From the NCBI GenBank assembly GCA_008711295.1, contig VUYV01000123.1:556185-620184 (forward strand): DNA of 64,000 bases, written 5' to 3'. Under the pieces are notes generated by a model. The model searched no databases and had not been told where the DNA came from. It worked only from the letters and a program-made list of their open reading frames with translations. Shown here piece by piece: positions 50,410 through 63,276 of the stretch (position 1 is the first letter of the stretch; each line of letters begins with the position of its first letter). The position numbers and the translations under genes were made by a program. Source of the DNA: Anarhynchus alexandrinus (lineage: Eukaryota > Chordata > Aves > Charadriiformes > Charadriidae).

Positions 50410-50503
50410 AAAAGAAGTGCAAGAGGATTTGATGGAAGCTGTGTTTTACTGTGCCCCGAAAGGAGGGCCAGAACCAGAAATGAAACAAAATAGACATAAG
50501 TGG
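50410..50503 (+). other. Exon-like interval with strong splice sites
   Basis: The tract CTTTTATTTCTCTGTGTCATAG, ending at 50409, is a good acceptor, and TGG|GTAAGT at 50504 is a near-perfect donor. The 94 bases between are open in the frame running from 50381, entering after the second base of a codon and leaving at a codon end. The peptide includes QEDLMEAVFYCAPKGGPEPE and resembles nothing I can name. It could be a real, cassette or lncRNA exon, or a pseudo-exon; such decoys are frequent in large introns. Downstream sequence 50504-50830 contains GTGTAGAC-like words seen in old reptile-type repeats, which argues for caution. Confidence 0.25.
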
Positions 50504-51470
50504 GTAAGTGTAGACACATTTAAGGAGATCAGTTTGCTAAGCGGGCCTAATTGTTTGCATATAGTCTTGTCTATATTGCGTTTTAGAAGTAACTAGCCCA
50601 AGGCAGGGATGGGAGAGAGGGCTGATGGTGTGGCAGCGTGAAGAGTTAGGCATCTTCTTCCGTGGGCTGTGGTATTTTAGCAGCGTAGACATTGTTTGCA
50701 AGGGTTGGAAGCAGAGAAGAAGGACTGTTTGGCCTGTGTACATTGATGCAGGATAAAAGGTGAGACTGGTACTGCAATAGCACTACAGCATGAGTGTTTG
50801 TGTAGCGTTCTCCATTATAGTGTAGACCTAGTGGTACCGTTACGATATTGATATGTTGCTTATCTGTGGTGCAGCTACCATAGGAGCGGTGGGAAACAGA
50901 TGGGTTTATCAGAGCAATATGGGAAACTCAGGCACAAATCTTAGCAGACTTAGTGTGTAACCAAAAATATCATCGCTGGATTAAGTGAGAAAGTGTCAGC
51001 AGTCTCAAAATTATATGCAGTTCTTTAGTATTCTGCTTTCTTGAGCTTTACATGGCTATTTCTTAATCTAACTGTTGCCACAAAAAATGTTCATTCTTGT
51101 TCGTGTGTCAGATATGGTAGCCTCACTTTATTTTTCTATTATGTCCTTGAACCAGGACTTAATTTAACTGAAGTATGGCTTTTTTCCCAAGAGATTTGTT
51201 TTGGTTAATGTCTCGGAAAGGGCTTTTTGAATGATTTCAAGAAGTTCTTCCCTTTTAGAGCCACAGACAAAATTGCTAGTTTAAAACATTTGGGCACAAC
51301 TTATTGTTCTCTTCTTTCAGCAGACCTGCATCTGTGCTAAATAAATGAGGATGAAAGAGAAACAAAATCACATTTGTCACAGATGGAGATGAATATACTA
51401 AAAGTTAGATATCTCTTTAGCTTCCATAGTCATTCTAAGAGCTGATTGCACTATGTACCTCAAGAATTTT

Positions 51471-51508
51471 TTCTATGTTGTATCCTGTCTTCTATGTTGA
51501 GTCCTATC
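51471..51508. repeat. 19-base tandem duplication
   Basis: TTCTATGTTGTATCCTGTC (51471-51489) is followed directly by TTCTATGTTGAGTCCTATC (51490-51508), matching at 16 of 19 positions. Confidence 0.9.
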
Positions 51509-52903
51509 TTCAAGGTAAAATTCTCTGTCAGTTGATCTCAGCATCACAAGAGGAGTGTTGATGTACATTTTAGCTTTTCATCAGTGAAAAGGTGCTTATT
51601 TACTTCTGCCCTTTAGAACATGTTATCACAGTGTTATCACAGCACTGGCACTGGGTATAGGTAACGGTAGGATTTGGGAGCAATTAAAATTCCAAGTTAT
51701 ACTGTTACATAGTGACAGAAACAAAACCCAGTAACATAATGCACCCACAATGTGGAGTTGCAACTGAAAACCAGAAAGCATCAAAAACTCTATTCCGCTT
51801 TTTCACATTCTAGGGTATAGTTCTTACAACATTATCTGTACTGTAGTATCACTCTGGCTGTTACACTAAGAAATAGTTTCCCCTGGGCTAGGCTAGAAAA
51901 TATGCATATGAAGACATGGAGACTGCTAAGATGTCGTGTCAGTGAACTATGAACTAAAAAAGAAGAAACTTTTCACATAGTTTCAAAGGAAGAAAACCTG
52001 TATAAGTGAGCTGGAAGACTTCATAGGAACACACACACATCACAGCAGATCAGTATCAACAGTGCTTAGTATGCTCAGAGCAAAACAATGTCAAGGCTAT
52101 GAAAATTTAAGATCTAGCTTGTAAATTTGATGAGAAACATAATTTTCTCTCATTGTTCTAGACTAATGGATACCCAATGAATAAATAATCTGAATGCATT
52201 CTTTTCATAAAGTTGTTTAATCACACTTTTAAAACATCTTGTGAGAAGTCTGCAATCAGTTCTTATACATAACTTACTGCTATATCTGCAGTTATTAAAA
52301 AATCTCTTGTGTTCAGTGCACAAAATAGGAAACAAATGCAAATGAAAAAGCTTATTGTTGTAGGTTTCTCTGACAAGCAAATCAGAGAGACTATTCTGTG
52401 CTGAAGGCAGTTCAAAAATTAGATAAGTTTACTTCATTTACTTATGAAATTCATTTACTGTATACCAACTTAATGATAATCAGATTCTGACAGAGTATAT
52501 CTGATAAAATGGAGATATCTTAGCACTTCAGAGACCAATTTCTTTCATTCTAATGTAGATATCTAAAATAGATCAACATTATCGTCCTCTAAAGGTGTTT
52601 ATTTCTTCCACTGCCTGTGAAGTTTTTCATACAGGATGACTGGCTCATGTGTAGACATCTAAATTTTAATTGTTTAAAGTTAGGTGAGATGAATCTAGCA
52701 CTCCTCCCCTCCTTACTTAGATGCTTCAATTGAACTTTTATATTTGGATTACTCTAAAGATCCATCTTAGATTGTGTTCTCTCTTTTTCATTCTTAGCCT
52801 CATTTGGACAGGAATTCCCTTATATTTATCTGAGGCGAGACAGAACAAATGGGTTAAAACAGATAATTAACATAGGTAAAGAGAGGACTTCAAGATTTTT
52901 ATC

Positions 52904-52966
52904 AAAAGAGGGAGAAGAAGGAGAAGGAGAAGGAGAAGGAGAAGAAGAAAGAAGAAGAAAGAGGAA
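52904..52966. repeat. Uninterrupted 63-base purine tract
   Basis: A/G only from 52904 to 52966, made of GAAGGA and GAA units, then one C and more purines to 52976. Homopurine-homopyrimidine tracts of this length can form triplex (H-DNA) and are often length-variable. Confidence 0.95.
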
Positions 52967-54177
52967 CAAAAGAAAATTTGGAATAATTTAGGAATAATAA
53001 AAATAATTTATGAATAATTTCTTATAATTTTAGCTGTCACATCCTTAAATAATTCCATTCATTGTTTATATTCCTTATTTGAACAAACCCAAAAGTACTG
53101 TATAGAAAAGAAAAAATACTTTGTTGAATGTTGTTGCTTATAGTTACATGCTAATCTGATGTTTTGCTACTTTGAGAAGAAAGGAGACTGGAACATATCC
53201 ACAAACATCAGTGTATTGGAAAGCTGACATACAGTCAGTCTTTTTAAGAGCAAAAGTTTTATTCCAGTGTACATAGTGGAATTGTTATTTATTCACCATT
53301 AACAAAACTCTTCCTTTACAGTATATTGGTTTACTTGTTATCAGCTTAGATTTCTGCTTTTTGTTTCCTTTATCAAATGGGTGAATCTAATACATCTCAG
53401 CATAGGCATAACATGCACTGAAATTATTTGTTTTTTATTTTAGGGATTGGGCCCATACTCCCAATCGCTAGACAATGAAGGGATTATACATTAGAAAGGA
53501 CTGTATGCAATCAAGAAGAAATTTTAATTAATCATAAATAGAACTGGTTTTGTGGAAGTAATTTGACCTGACAGTTCAAGGTTTGATCAGCACATCACAG
53601 AGATTAAGAATACTTTTGACTTGAACAGACAGAGTCCCAGAGAGTCACCGCAGCCTGAAATACTTTAGGAAAGCTCGTGTGTACAGATCACATAATGTCA
53701 TTGTTTCTCTTAGTGCTTCCATTCCATTAGGAACCAATGCGGGACTCTTTTAACTTCCGAGAAACCCTCCAATATCATGCTGTCCTGGTCAACACTGAAG
53801 CAACAGAGATTACAAGACATCAAACTACAATCTTTTATCCCATGTTCTGTGTGTATAAAACAAGGAGTCAGCTTCCCTTTGAAGTACTAATTGACTGTCT
53901 GTATCAATCAGCACCTAATCCCTTTCCTGCATGCATTTGGGTCTCCACAGTAACTGAGCTGGCCTTTCCTGGGGTCTAGGCTGTGAAGCACTTACAGTAA
54001 ATGTGTAGCATGCAAAGGGAGTAATTGATCTCAATCTTAGAAAACCTGTCTAAAAGCAACTAGATCTCCTAATTCGTGCTTTAGTCTAATAGCAAGAAGA
54101 CGAATATGAGTTAAGAGAACTCTAGAAGACAGTGCATTAAAAAATTAGCAGTGAAAACAAAGGCATCTGATATTTTC

Positions 54178-54206
54178 TTTTTTTTTTTTTCCTCTTTTTT
54201 TTTTTT
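54178..54206. repeat. Interrupted T run
   Basis: T13, CCTC, then T12. Confidence 0.9.
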
Positions 54207-57200
54207 AACACAGATTATCCAGGAACAGGGGGCACCAGAGATTTACTGATTGTTCTGGGTCCTTACATTTAAGGTTGGAGATGTAATCACAAAGGATTTG
54301 CTTGATGTTTTTAGGCACAGCTCCAATCACTACCTTGCTCATTACAATTGTTAGTACAAGACCTTAAAGATGCATTTTACCCATTGCTGGGAGCACCAGC
54401 CACACACAGGTGATCTTTTAGAGCTGATAGCCTCATAGTCTAGCCAGGCAGCTGAAGTGATTTGCACTTATTTGATTGCAATCTCTGCTCCTCCCATGAA
54501 ATAGAGATGAGGAAGGAGCCCACTTGGAATGTCAGTTTGTAGTATGTAAAAGGCAAATGAAAGGGACATACTAAAGGGTATTTGAGGGACGTTCTCCAGC
54601 AAGTACTGACTCTGTGAATTAGAAGAGAAAAAAACGCCATAGGTCACAGTAAATAACCAAAAATGCAGGTCTTCAGGTGCACAGTAAAAAACGACAATTC
54701 ATGAAGGAAGCACTCTGATGAGTAGTAAAAGTTAGACTTAATGAACATTGGCTATTCAGAGAATGTTGTCTTTTCTTTGAGTAAGTTACTAGAAGCATTT
54801 ATTTTTTAGGAGTGTGATAAGTTTTTTCTACACCACAAATGTTTTTTGAAAGAATGAATATTTCCTTAAAAGGAACTAATAAACTTGTTAGTATTAATTC
54901 CCAGCATGTAGCGTTTATGCTCAGTACTTACCCCTTAACATAAAATAGAAACACAATATTCTGCATGTTCTTTTCTTTATGCTTTGTATTGCTAAATTAT
55001 TAACCTTTCAGATCCAAGAATTAAAGATAGGGAGGTTTTGTAGTCTTTCAGACAGAGCACACAGTATAGCCACATTTGCTTAAGAGGAACCATGCGTGCA
55101 CTACTGTCACTGGTGAACTTATAGCATGGATCTAAGATAGAATATTTTAAAAATAGAATTAAAACCTTAGAAGAATTCTTACCTTTGTTAGAATTCAGTG
55201 TCAAGGAGTTGACATGCTTGGCTGAAAAGATTTCCTATCAAGTACAGTCATCGTTTCTGTTGATGAAAAACTTCTAAAATAACCCACAGCCTTGAGTGCC
55301 TCTGTTTTGAGGGTATCTGTTTTGCTACACCATAGGGAAAATTTTAGTTATTAGGAAACAACATTTTCTGGAATAATCAATCTACTGGTCCTTTTTCAAA
55401 AATCTTTTCCAGCTTTTTGTTATACAGTCACGCAGTTCAGTTAAATGTTAACTGAAATCTTGAATTTGCTTGTTATTAGGCATTTATTTTCAAGTGGCAT
55501 GTCATGGTTTCCAAGGACATTTTATTTTTGTCTTTATATAAGGCACAGCTCTTAAAGGTGAATTAGATTTGCTGGTCTCTTGGGGGCTCACTTAAAACAG
55601 GTCTCTGTGTATGACCAGAACTGCCATAAAGACAGACCGTGTAGCTATGTAACGAGGGGTCAAGACAGAGGGAACGGTAGAAAAACAAACAAATCAAGTA
55701 AAGGAAACAAACCCTCTTGTACTACAGCTGCTTACACCTTAGCATTTTTTTTTCCCCTCGGCTGCTCCCTGAGCTACAACTACCCAGTACTAATCCATGT
55801 GACAGTTTCTTCCCCTTTCAGGAACTGTCTAAACTGTCTGTTTAGAAAAGACGAAGCCTGAAGACTGTCCCCTCCTGTCCTGCCCACCTTGCCCTGACCC
55901 TGACCCAGTGCAATGGCTCTACTCACAGTTGTTAGTTCAGGAGGAGAAATTTGAGCGAGTCCTCTTTTGGCAGAAGAGGGCCCATCTACAGAAGGAAAGC
56001 ACAGACAGCAATACAGAGAGGTCCCTATGAGAAGTAGGGCTAAAGAGAATCAGTGCCTTTAGCTTGTTCAGACTAATTGCTAGATTTTTGGTGTTTCTGA
56101 CTGACTTTTCTGACAGCTCTGGCTTTGAGAAGATGATTATGCTTCTGTTCATGGACAAGCAGGAGGGGGGAAGGAATAACCAAAACTGTGCTCAGGCAAT
56201 GGACATTTTTATTTCCTCCCCTGTCCCGTGCTCATGTAAGAATGTCATTTGGTGAGTCCTCATCTTTCACAATATCTACCCACATCCTTCAGGAGCCCTA
56301 ATTGATGGATTTTTCCTGGGTGTTGGGGAAGGAAAAGGGGGTTCACTTTCAGCTCGGATTCTGACATCTGAATTAGGTCTAGATTGTCAGTTCTGGGATG
56401 AACTGAATACATGGCCACCTGCATATTTTCTAAGGCAATACAAACATTTTTAATAAAATCACAATCCTTGACATAAATATTTTTTACCAGAATATATTTA
56501 ATTAGAAATCTTGTAAAAGGAGAGTGAGAAATTCTGATAACAACAATAACGAGTACATCGTTCTGCCCTGACAAGACAGACTACTAAATTTACATTATGG
56601 ATAAAAAAGTGGAAGGGTTATATAAAAAGGAACAGTTCCCAGTTTGGATTAGAACAGGCCCAAGGTTAGTCTGAAGAATGCTGGGCTTTAGGCAATGAAT
56701 TAGTTCTTGTAATGTGAAGGAGATGTACGAAGCTAAATGACCTTGGGATAAAATAGCTAGAGAATAAATAGAAAAAAATCAGACCTTAGTTTATTGCTTG
56801 AGATATTTATTTTATAATCTTTATGTTAAATGAAAAATCATAACATTTTTACAGCCAGAAGTACCCATCATGAGTTATTTCCCTGAGTAGCGTCCTTACT
56901 GATTTCACTAGGATTAAGGTACTGCTTAACCAACACTAAGTAACAAAAGTGAGTTTCTGATACAGTCACACATACATCATATGCTTTGTAGTTTTATATT
57001 TCATTTCTTCATAGCAAACTAGCAATCAGCAGCATTTCACAAAGTTATTTTCATTTCTACTTCTTTGGCTATGTTGTGATTTTCCCCTCCACTGATACTG
57101 AAGCTTAAAAAAAAAAAATCAGTTTATCCCTACCCAAAGTGTACTTCAGTTTGGTTCTGCTGAGAAGCAAAATAGTTAAATTCCTCATCCTTTGGCTTGA

Positions 57201-59237
57201 AAAAGTGCTTGTCTTCACTTTGATGCAGTTGATGTGCCAGAGGAAGAAGACCTGTATTTATTATTTATTGTTTTCTGCGTGTTACTAATCTTGGTTTGAG
57301 TTGGAAAAGCTGACTTCCTGTGAATATATTAAGAGTGGTACGAAGGGCTCACTAATCAGTGCTTTATAAAATATCATTAATAATTTAAGTGCTTTAAGAA
57401 TGGACCCATAGTGTTTCCAGGAAATATGCCAAATATTATCTGTGAGTAACCTCCTGTTAAATATTTTATCAGCAAGAAATAATTTAAATCATCAAATGAA
57501 TTCCAGCTTTTGGTGTCATGATGGGTCACATGTGTGAGTCTGGCATATTTCACAACAAACTGTGTTGGTCCTCAGATAAGAAGGTAAGGTATGAGAGGGC
57601 CATGGAGAAGACTTAGCCAGGAAGAAACTATGCATTTCTGGGGTGCTCAGCAGAGATTAGAGCATTAAATGATGGGTGGCAAGGGGAGACCCTACCTCTC
57701 AGAGGTAAGTTTAAAAAAAAAGATCAAGGATTTGAAGGAGGTAAATTTGGGGTGTTATGTAGGAGAGACAGCAAGCATATTCCAGAGGATCTGTGGCTCT
57801 GTCTTAGTCTCCTTCTCCAAATTTGCTGAGCAACAGTGAAGTGACAGACTGCTTTTTGCATATTAGCCCCCTTCAGGGTGATGGTAGCAGGAAGTGATTC
57901 ACCTATCTGGCAAGGCAGCCTCCTTAGAAACCAACCATGTGAAAATCATGCTGTATGAATGATCAGCCTACGGTATTGCTGTCAGCCAGGCTGTGCTCTG
58001 GACATGTTTCTAGGCTGCTGTCAGGGAAATCAGTGCAAAGCAGTTAGGAAGTGCACTTCTTATCTTGCATGCTGCTGTAGTCTTATCCATCACATAAAAG
58101 TTTTTTGGTTTTTGTTTAAAAAGAAAGCTTTTTCTAAAGGAAACATCCGTCATTACATTGTATATAGAGATCAACAGGTTTTGCATTCCTTGTGGTGTTA
58201 TCAAGCCCTTTCATCAGCTAACCAGCTAATTTACACCACCACAGCCTTCCTGTTACAGATAGAAGGAAGGATTTGATGTAACCTGAAACCCTAACTCACT
58301 CATTACCCAACAGAGGGTCACTCTGCTATAGCAGTGAATGCAATGAATATAAAAGCATTTTAATGGAAACCTTCCCTGCAGCTGGAGAACATCATTCTGT
58401 TTGAAGAATTTCTGGTAAACAGGCATTTTCCAAAACATAAACATTTGGGTTTTAAATGAATATTTATTCTGTTTCACTCTACATTTATTTGTAAAGAGGA
58501 AATGTCTGTATAAATAGATGATTAAGATCTAGAGTGCATAGTACCAAAGAGGGATTGTAGCTTATTCTTGATCGCTGTAGGAAGAAAACATTCTGAACCT
58601 GTGATGGTCAAAGGAAAAAAAAATATTGAAAGCTGCTTTTGGTACATTTAGAGTGGAAGAGTGCACTGTTGCACGTTCAGAGTTTTAAGTGCTTCTTCTG
58701 AACTTTTACTGTGCATAGGGCACATGCATAATCACAGAGCAATAGCCAGAATCATTTGTAAAGCTGAAGAGCTCATGTTTGCTCATAGTTGGCCCGGGGG
58801 CTAGCATGTAAAGTAGGAGAAAGGAGATAAATCTTCCTTGCATATCACTCAATGCCCTCAGTTATTGCTCTTGCTCTCCCTGAATACAAAACCAAGGGAG
58901 AGCTAACGTCCTCATTCAGCAAGGCATTTAGCATCACTTCAGCTACATGAGCTGTCTCACCTATGCTTTTCCATTTGTTTGCAGTGCTCCTCACTTTAAA
59001 TATTTGATGGTAAGGTGATGTTTCAACTAAGGCAAAACCAGAGTTTTGTCTCACTTCTGGCCTCCGTGCAGTGGAGGGAGTTGCTAGCAGTGAAGAGACT
59101 TGAGCTGACCATTAAACTGAAGATCTCTCTGTCAGACTGTGCTGATTGGGAACCTCTGATCTGCACCTCTAAGTCCCTCCTTTTGCTTTACTCAAGTCAG
59201 CCTAACTATGTCAAAACAAGGTTTTATTCCTTAAGTC

Positions 59238-59263
59238 TTTTTTTTTTTTTTTTTCCCCCNCCC
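59238..59263. repeat. T17-C tract with ambiguous base
   Basis: T17, then CCCCC, N at 59260 and CCC. The N is a base-call uncertainty in a homopolymer. Confidence 0.9.
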
Positions 59264-59548
59264 AGCTAGTTTTGAAACAGCAGTGCAGTCTTCTATGGTC
59301 GTAAATCTTTATATACTCTATTAGATCAAAAATCTGTGCTTGGATAATCACAGAGATGTCCCAATGATGTCAGTGAATCAAGGTCGGTAGTGACACAAGA
59401 ATATTTCAACTAGGCATGCTTACATCAGCTACGTGATGATTTTGAATAATTCTGCATGCTTTTTTGAGGGTAAAATTTGCTCCTTACTTACATGTAAGGT
59501 CATCACACAGTCTAAGAGGATAAGCTGTGAGAACAAATTCAGACATTG

Positions 59549-59567
59549 CCCCCCTGCCCCCCCGCCC
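59549..59567 (-). other. G-quadruplex-type motif
   Basis: The plus strand reads C6-TG-C7-G-C3. On the minus strand this gives GGG-C-GGGGGGG-CA-GGGGGG, which can be divided into four G3 tracts with loops of one to two bases. It lies alone in AT-rich DNA with no visible promoter around it. Confidence 0.6.
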
Positions 59568-62500
59568 TATCCATTAACAGCACTAGGTACACAGGTAAGC
59601 ATGAACCAAATACATTTTTTTTCCCCAAACTTGCACTTACATGGAACTTTCCAGGAGGATACAATATCCAAGATATCAAAATAATGAGGTGATTATTGTC
59701 TTCAGAGGGGATAGGTATCCTTCATTTGGGTTAATTTCTTCCTGTTGTTATTTTGGACTTGATTCCCAGCCTACTGATTATTTGAAATAGTCTGTACGGC
59801 AGGTCAGCCTAATAGTGAGAAGACCCTGTGTGGCTCTGTATGACTCCTGTCTAATTCCTCTTGTTGAAAAGTTTCCATTACCCCCTTGAAGGAGTTCAGG
59901 AATGCTATGCAATACCACATGTAGAGTTTTTCAGAACTTATTTTCAAATTCAAATGAAACAAACAGTTCCAATAAGATTAAAATACCTTGGAAGAGTGGA
60001 TTTTTTCCAGAAAAAAAAAGTATTGTTTTATAGAGGTCTGTATCCTGCTGAAAAAATAATTCAGAACATGCCCTTCTTGCTTTATTGCACTGTATTTTGC
60101 AAAATAAGTGGGATTAAGGATGGACTCAGAACAGCATTTTTGCCTTGATCCATTTTTTGTATAATACATATTTAACATGTTTCACTTGAATGGCTTTTTT
60201 ATGTTAATGGTTCGGAGGCTTTACTGGAATGTTTGTAGGAAGGTATCACTGTTGGGTTCTATGGTTATTTTCTTTATATCCATTAAATTGCCGTACTTCT
60301 TAAATTGTAATTGACAGAGTAATATCTGAACAATTTCTTTGTTCAGTGCTCCAGTCTTCTTGCTCATTCTGAACTGCTTTCTGGGAAGACATTTAAAAAC
60401 AAACTAAACCCATAATGGTCTCTAGAAGGGTAAATGACACTCAAAGACAACATTTCTAAATGCTAAGACGAGTTTCTCTGAATGAACACTGAACTGTTTA
60501 AGCCTTTAACCATGTGGTTAACCTCTGTTCCTCTGTGTGTTTCACCAGAATATTCTGAATTATGTTCATCTTCACTGAAACTATGTAAAAAATATTTCTT
60601 CCCCTTTATTTTTAAACTCAGAAACCAAATGATCATGGGAAAGAAAAAGTATGGAAAATGTTGAGGTGAATCTAGGAGGTACTAGGAGTTATTTCGCTGG
60701 CTATTTCCAAAATTGTCTTCTGCAAAGGTCAAAGCAGAAACAGCACAGCATTTCTTGGAAAAGGAAGTGAACAGTCCCCATAAATCCACCTTTCATGTTA
60801 CTGTAATTATTAATTCTAACATATTAGAGGGTGCATCAGTATTTTTAAGAAAAGGAGAGCTGGGAAATAATCTTAAGCACCTATCTGTTTCCTAACCTTA
60901 CTTAAAGTATTCAGTCCCTGATCTATTTCGAACTAGTAAAACTCTCCCCCTGCTCTGATCTAGTACAGAGCAGCTTTAAGCTATGCGTATGTAATGCAGT
61001 TGGTATCATTTGGTCTGAGGACTAGGAGTCAGCTCCTGTTCCCTTTTTTACCTAGTGGGAGAGACAGGTATAGTGGATGGCAATCAAAACTGACTAGGAC
61101 TCTGGAGGTCTTGAACAAACACGACAATAGACAGTCCTCATTAAGGCAACTTACAATATAGATGCAAGTTAACCTGTTGATACAGACTGAGGAACAGGAC
61201 ATAATATTCAGGCAGACATTGGTGTTTGTAAGCCAGTCATGTAGCGTTGAAAATTTTAGTGTGACTCAGAGGAAAAAAAAACCAAAAGTGTTTTAAAGAG
61301 GGATTAAGATCTATTGTTAGACAGTATTCTTACTATGTCTGAAGAAAAAATGTGGAGGGGGTAATTAAAATAATAATTTTTCCCACAACTATGGAAAAGG
61401 TGAAAAACCTTGGAATTATATACAGAATAAAATTTTACTTCCTGTTACTGAATCATGTAGTGTAAGTTTAAGACAGAAAGGGTTTGTGAAGCAAAGACAA
61501 GAAAAGATCATCACTTGATGACAGAGAGAGTGAAGAATGAGTCAAGGGATGTGCAGAGCAGTGATGTTGTTCAAGCTATAATTTAAGGGAGGTAGGGACA
61601 TTGATTTTAGCAGAAGCATTCCAGATGGGTATTATGTTACACTGAAAGTTTTGTTATCGGTAAAAGGGAACTAACTCATCATGCATACAGTCCAATTAAA
61701 ATGTTATCATTGCAACAATAGACATTGTTAGTAGTACAGTTACATTGGTCTCAACACTGCAATATTCAGTTTGTTTGACACTATTTTTATAAGTCTTCTT
61801 AACATAGATTACTTCTTTCTACTGATCCCAGCTAAAATTTAAAAGTTGCGCAACAGGCAACCCTCTTCAGTTAACACAAAGGGCTGCCATTTTTTGTGAT
61901 TACCCAGCTCTGTTAGCCCTTTACCATGCATTGTATTTTCAGAACTGCACTGAAACAGGCTAGACAGTTACCACTTAACCACTGGGCAACAGTTATTACA
62001 GATAAAACAAACTAAAACCCATTTATAGCAGGGCAAACCCAGGCAAGTTTTGAGACCCTGAACTATTAGGTCAATACAAAACCTGTGGTGTTTTACCAGT
62101 CATGGCAATATTATTTTTTTTTTTACTGGGTTAGAGTGGGTGGAGCATGAGTATATTTTATAGAGACAAAGAAATGTCTGTTGCAGTAGTGATGGTGAGT
62201 GCCTTCCACGACAGCAACATTTCTGAGGCCTGACATATGCTGAGTTTAGAACCTGCAGAAAGGTCCCTGATGAATATGCTGGTGAGATTATGGGCTCACA
62301 TATGGGCTTAGAGCAGACATAATGATGCTGCCAGTTATTAAGGAAGAAGGTAATAGAGAAAGCTTAATAGGAAATAAATTAAGAGTTCTTTTTTAACTGA
62401 TAGAGAAAATTGCATTAGAAAATGGTATCACCATTTCAGTCCAAACAAAACTAGAGAAAAGAAGTAGATTAATGAGTTGTTCCAGTAAAGGCAGCTGTTT

Positions 62501-63276
62501 ATTTTGTGTCTGTGGATGAGTTTACCCAAAGATAGCAATGAATTCTTTGAAACCAATGTGAAAAAAAATTGAAAGGACTCCCTGAAGATATAACGAGAAT
62601 AGTAAAAGAAGAATGAAGAATAGATTCATGAATCAAAGAATGCAGAAAATATCAAGAAAAAATATAGCTGGCTGTTTGCAAGCTAATGGATCAAGGAGAT
62701 GACTATGAAGTACTGATTTTGCTCTTTGGCTAGACAAGGTCATGAGAAATTTCTGATGAGAACTTCAACCAAGTACAAGTGATGGAAAGTTGTTTTGGAG
62801 GAGCTGTTGAGTTTTCCTAAATCTGAAAACAAGAATTGAAGTGAATGAGTTTTTTCCTGAGTTTCTACTGCTGGATTTGGTGGAAATGACACTACTCCAA
62901 AATGTGCTTGTAATGTGTGAACCAAATGGTATTCATTTGAGATTGAAGATTCAATTGGTAATTAGATACATGTTCATCTTTAGGCATGTATATAGTCCTA
63001 CTGTCCTCATGAGGTAGACTAGTAAGAAGTAGTAATTAGAACAGCTTTGAATTTTTTTTAGCAAAATATTTGTCCTCAGAAAATGTTGATTCATGAAAAA
63101 CTTTCTTTTGGTAACATTTCAATGAAATTTTCTTCTGGGGTGGGTTCAATGCTCCAGACTGAAGGTGGAACTGAGACAACCACTATCATGCCAGATAGGG
63201 ATCCTAGACCAGGGCCTGGAGCACACAAATGCTCCTCATATGGTTCCTCCAATGGCTGATTTAGAGTACAGACATT

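Larger units (their letters stand above)
43071..63276. other. Unique AT-rich non-coding sequence
   Basis: About 20 kb without a recognisable gene, RNA gene or recent mobile element. The longest frame, 151 codons on the minus strand at 47646-48101, has no motif. Features noted inside are listed separately: AT hairpin 43715-43754, A/T-rich tracts, a tRNA-like remnant near 47931-47985, small duplications at 49313 and 51471, an exon-like interval at 50410-50503, a purine tract at 52904-52966 and a G-quadruplex motif at 59549-59567. Confidence 0.6.
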
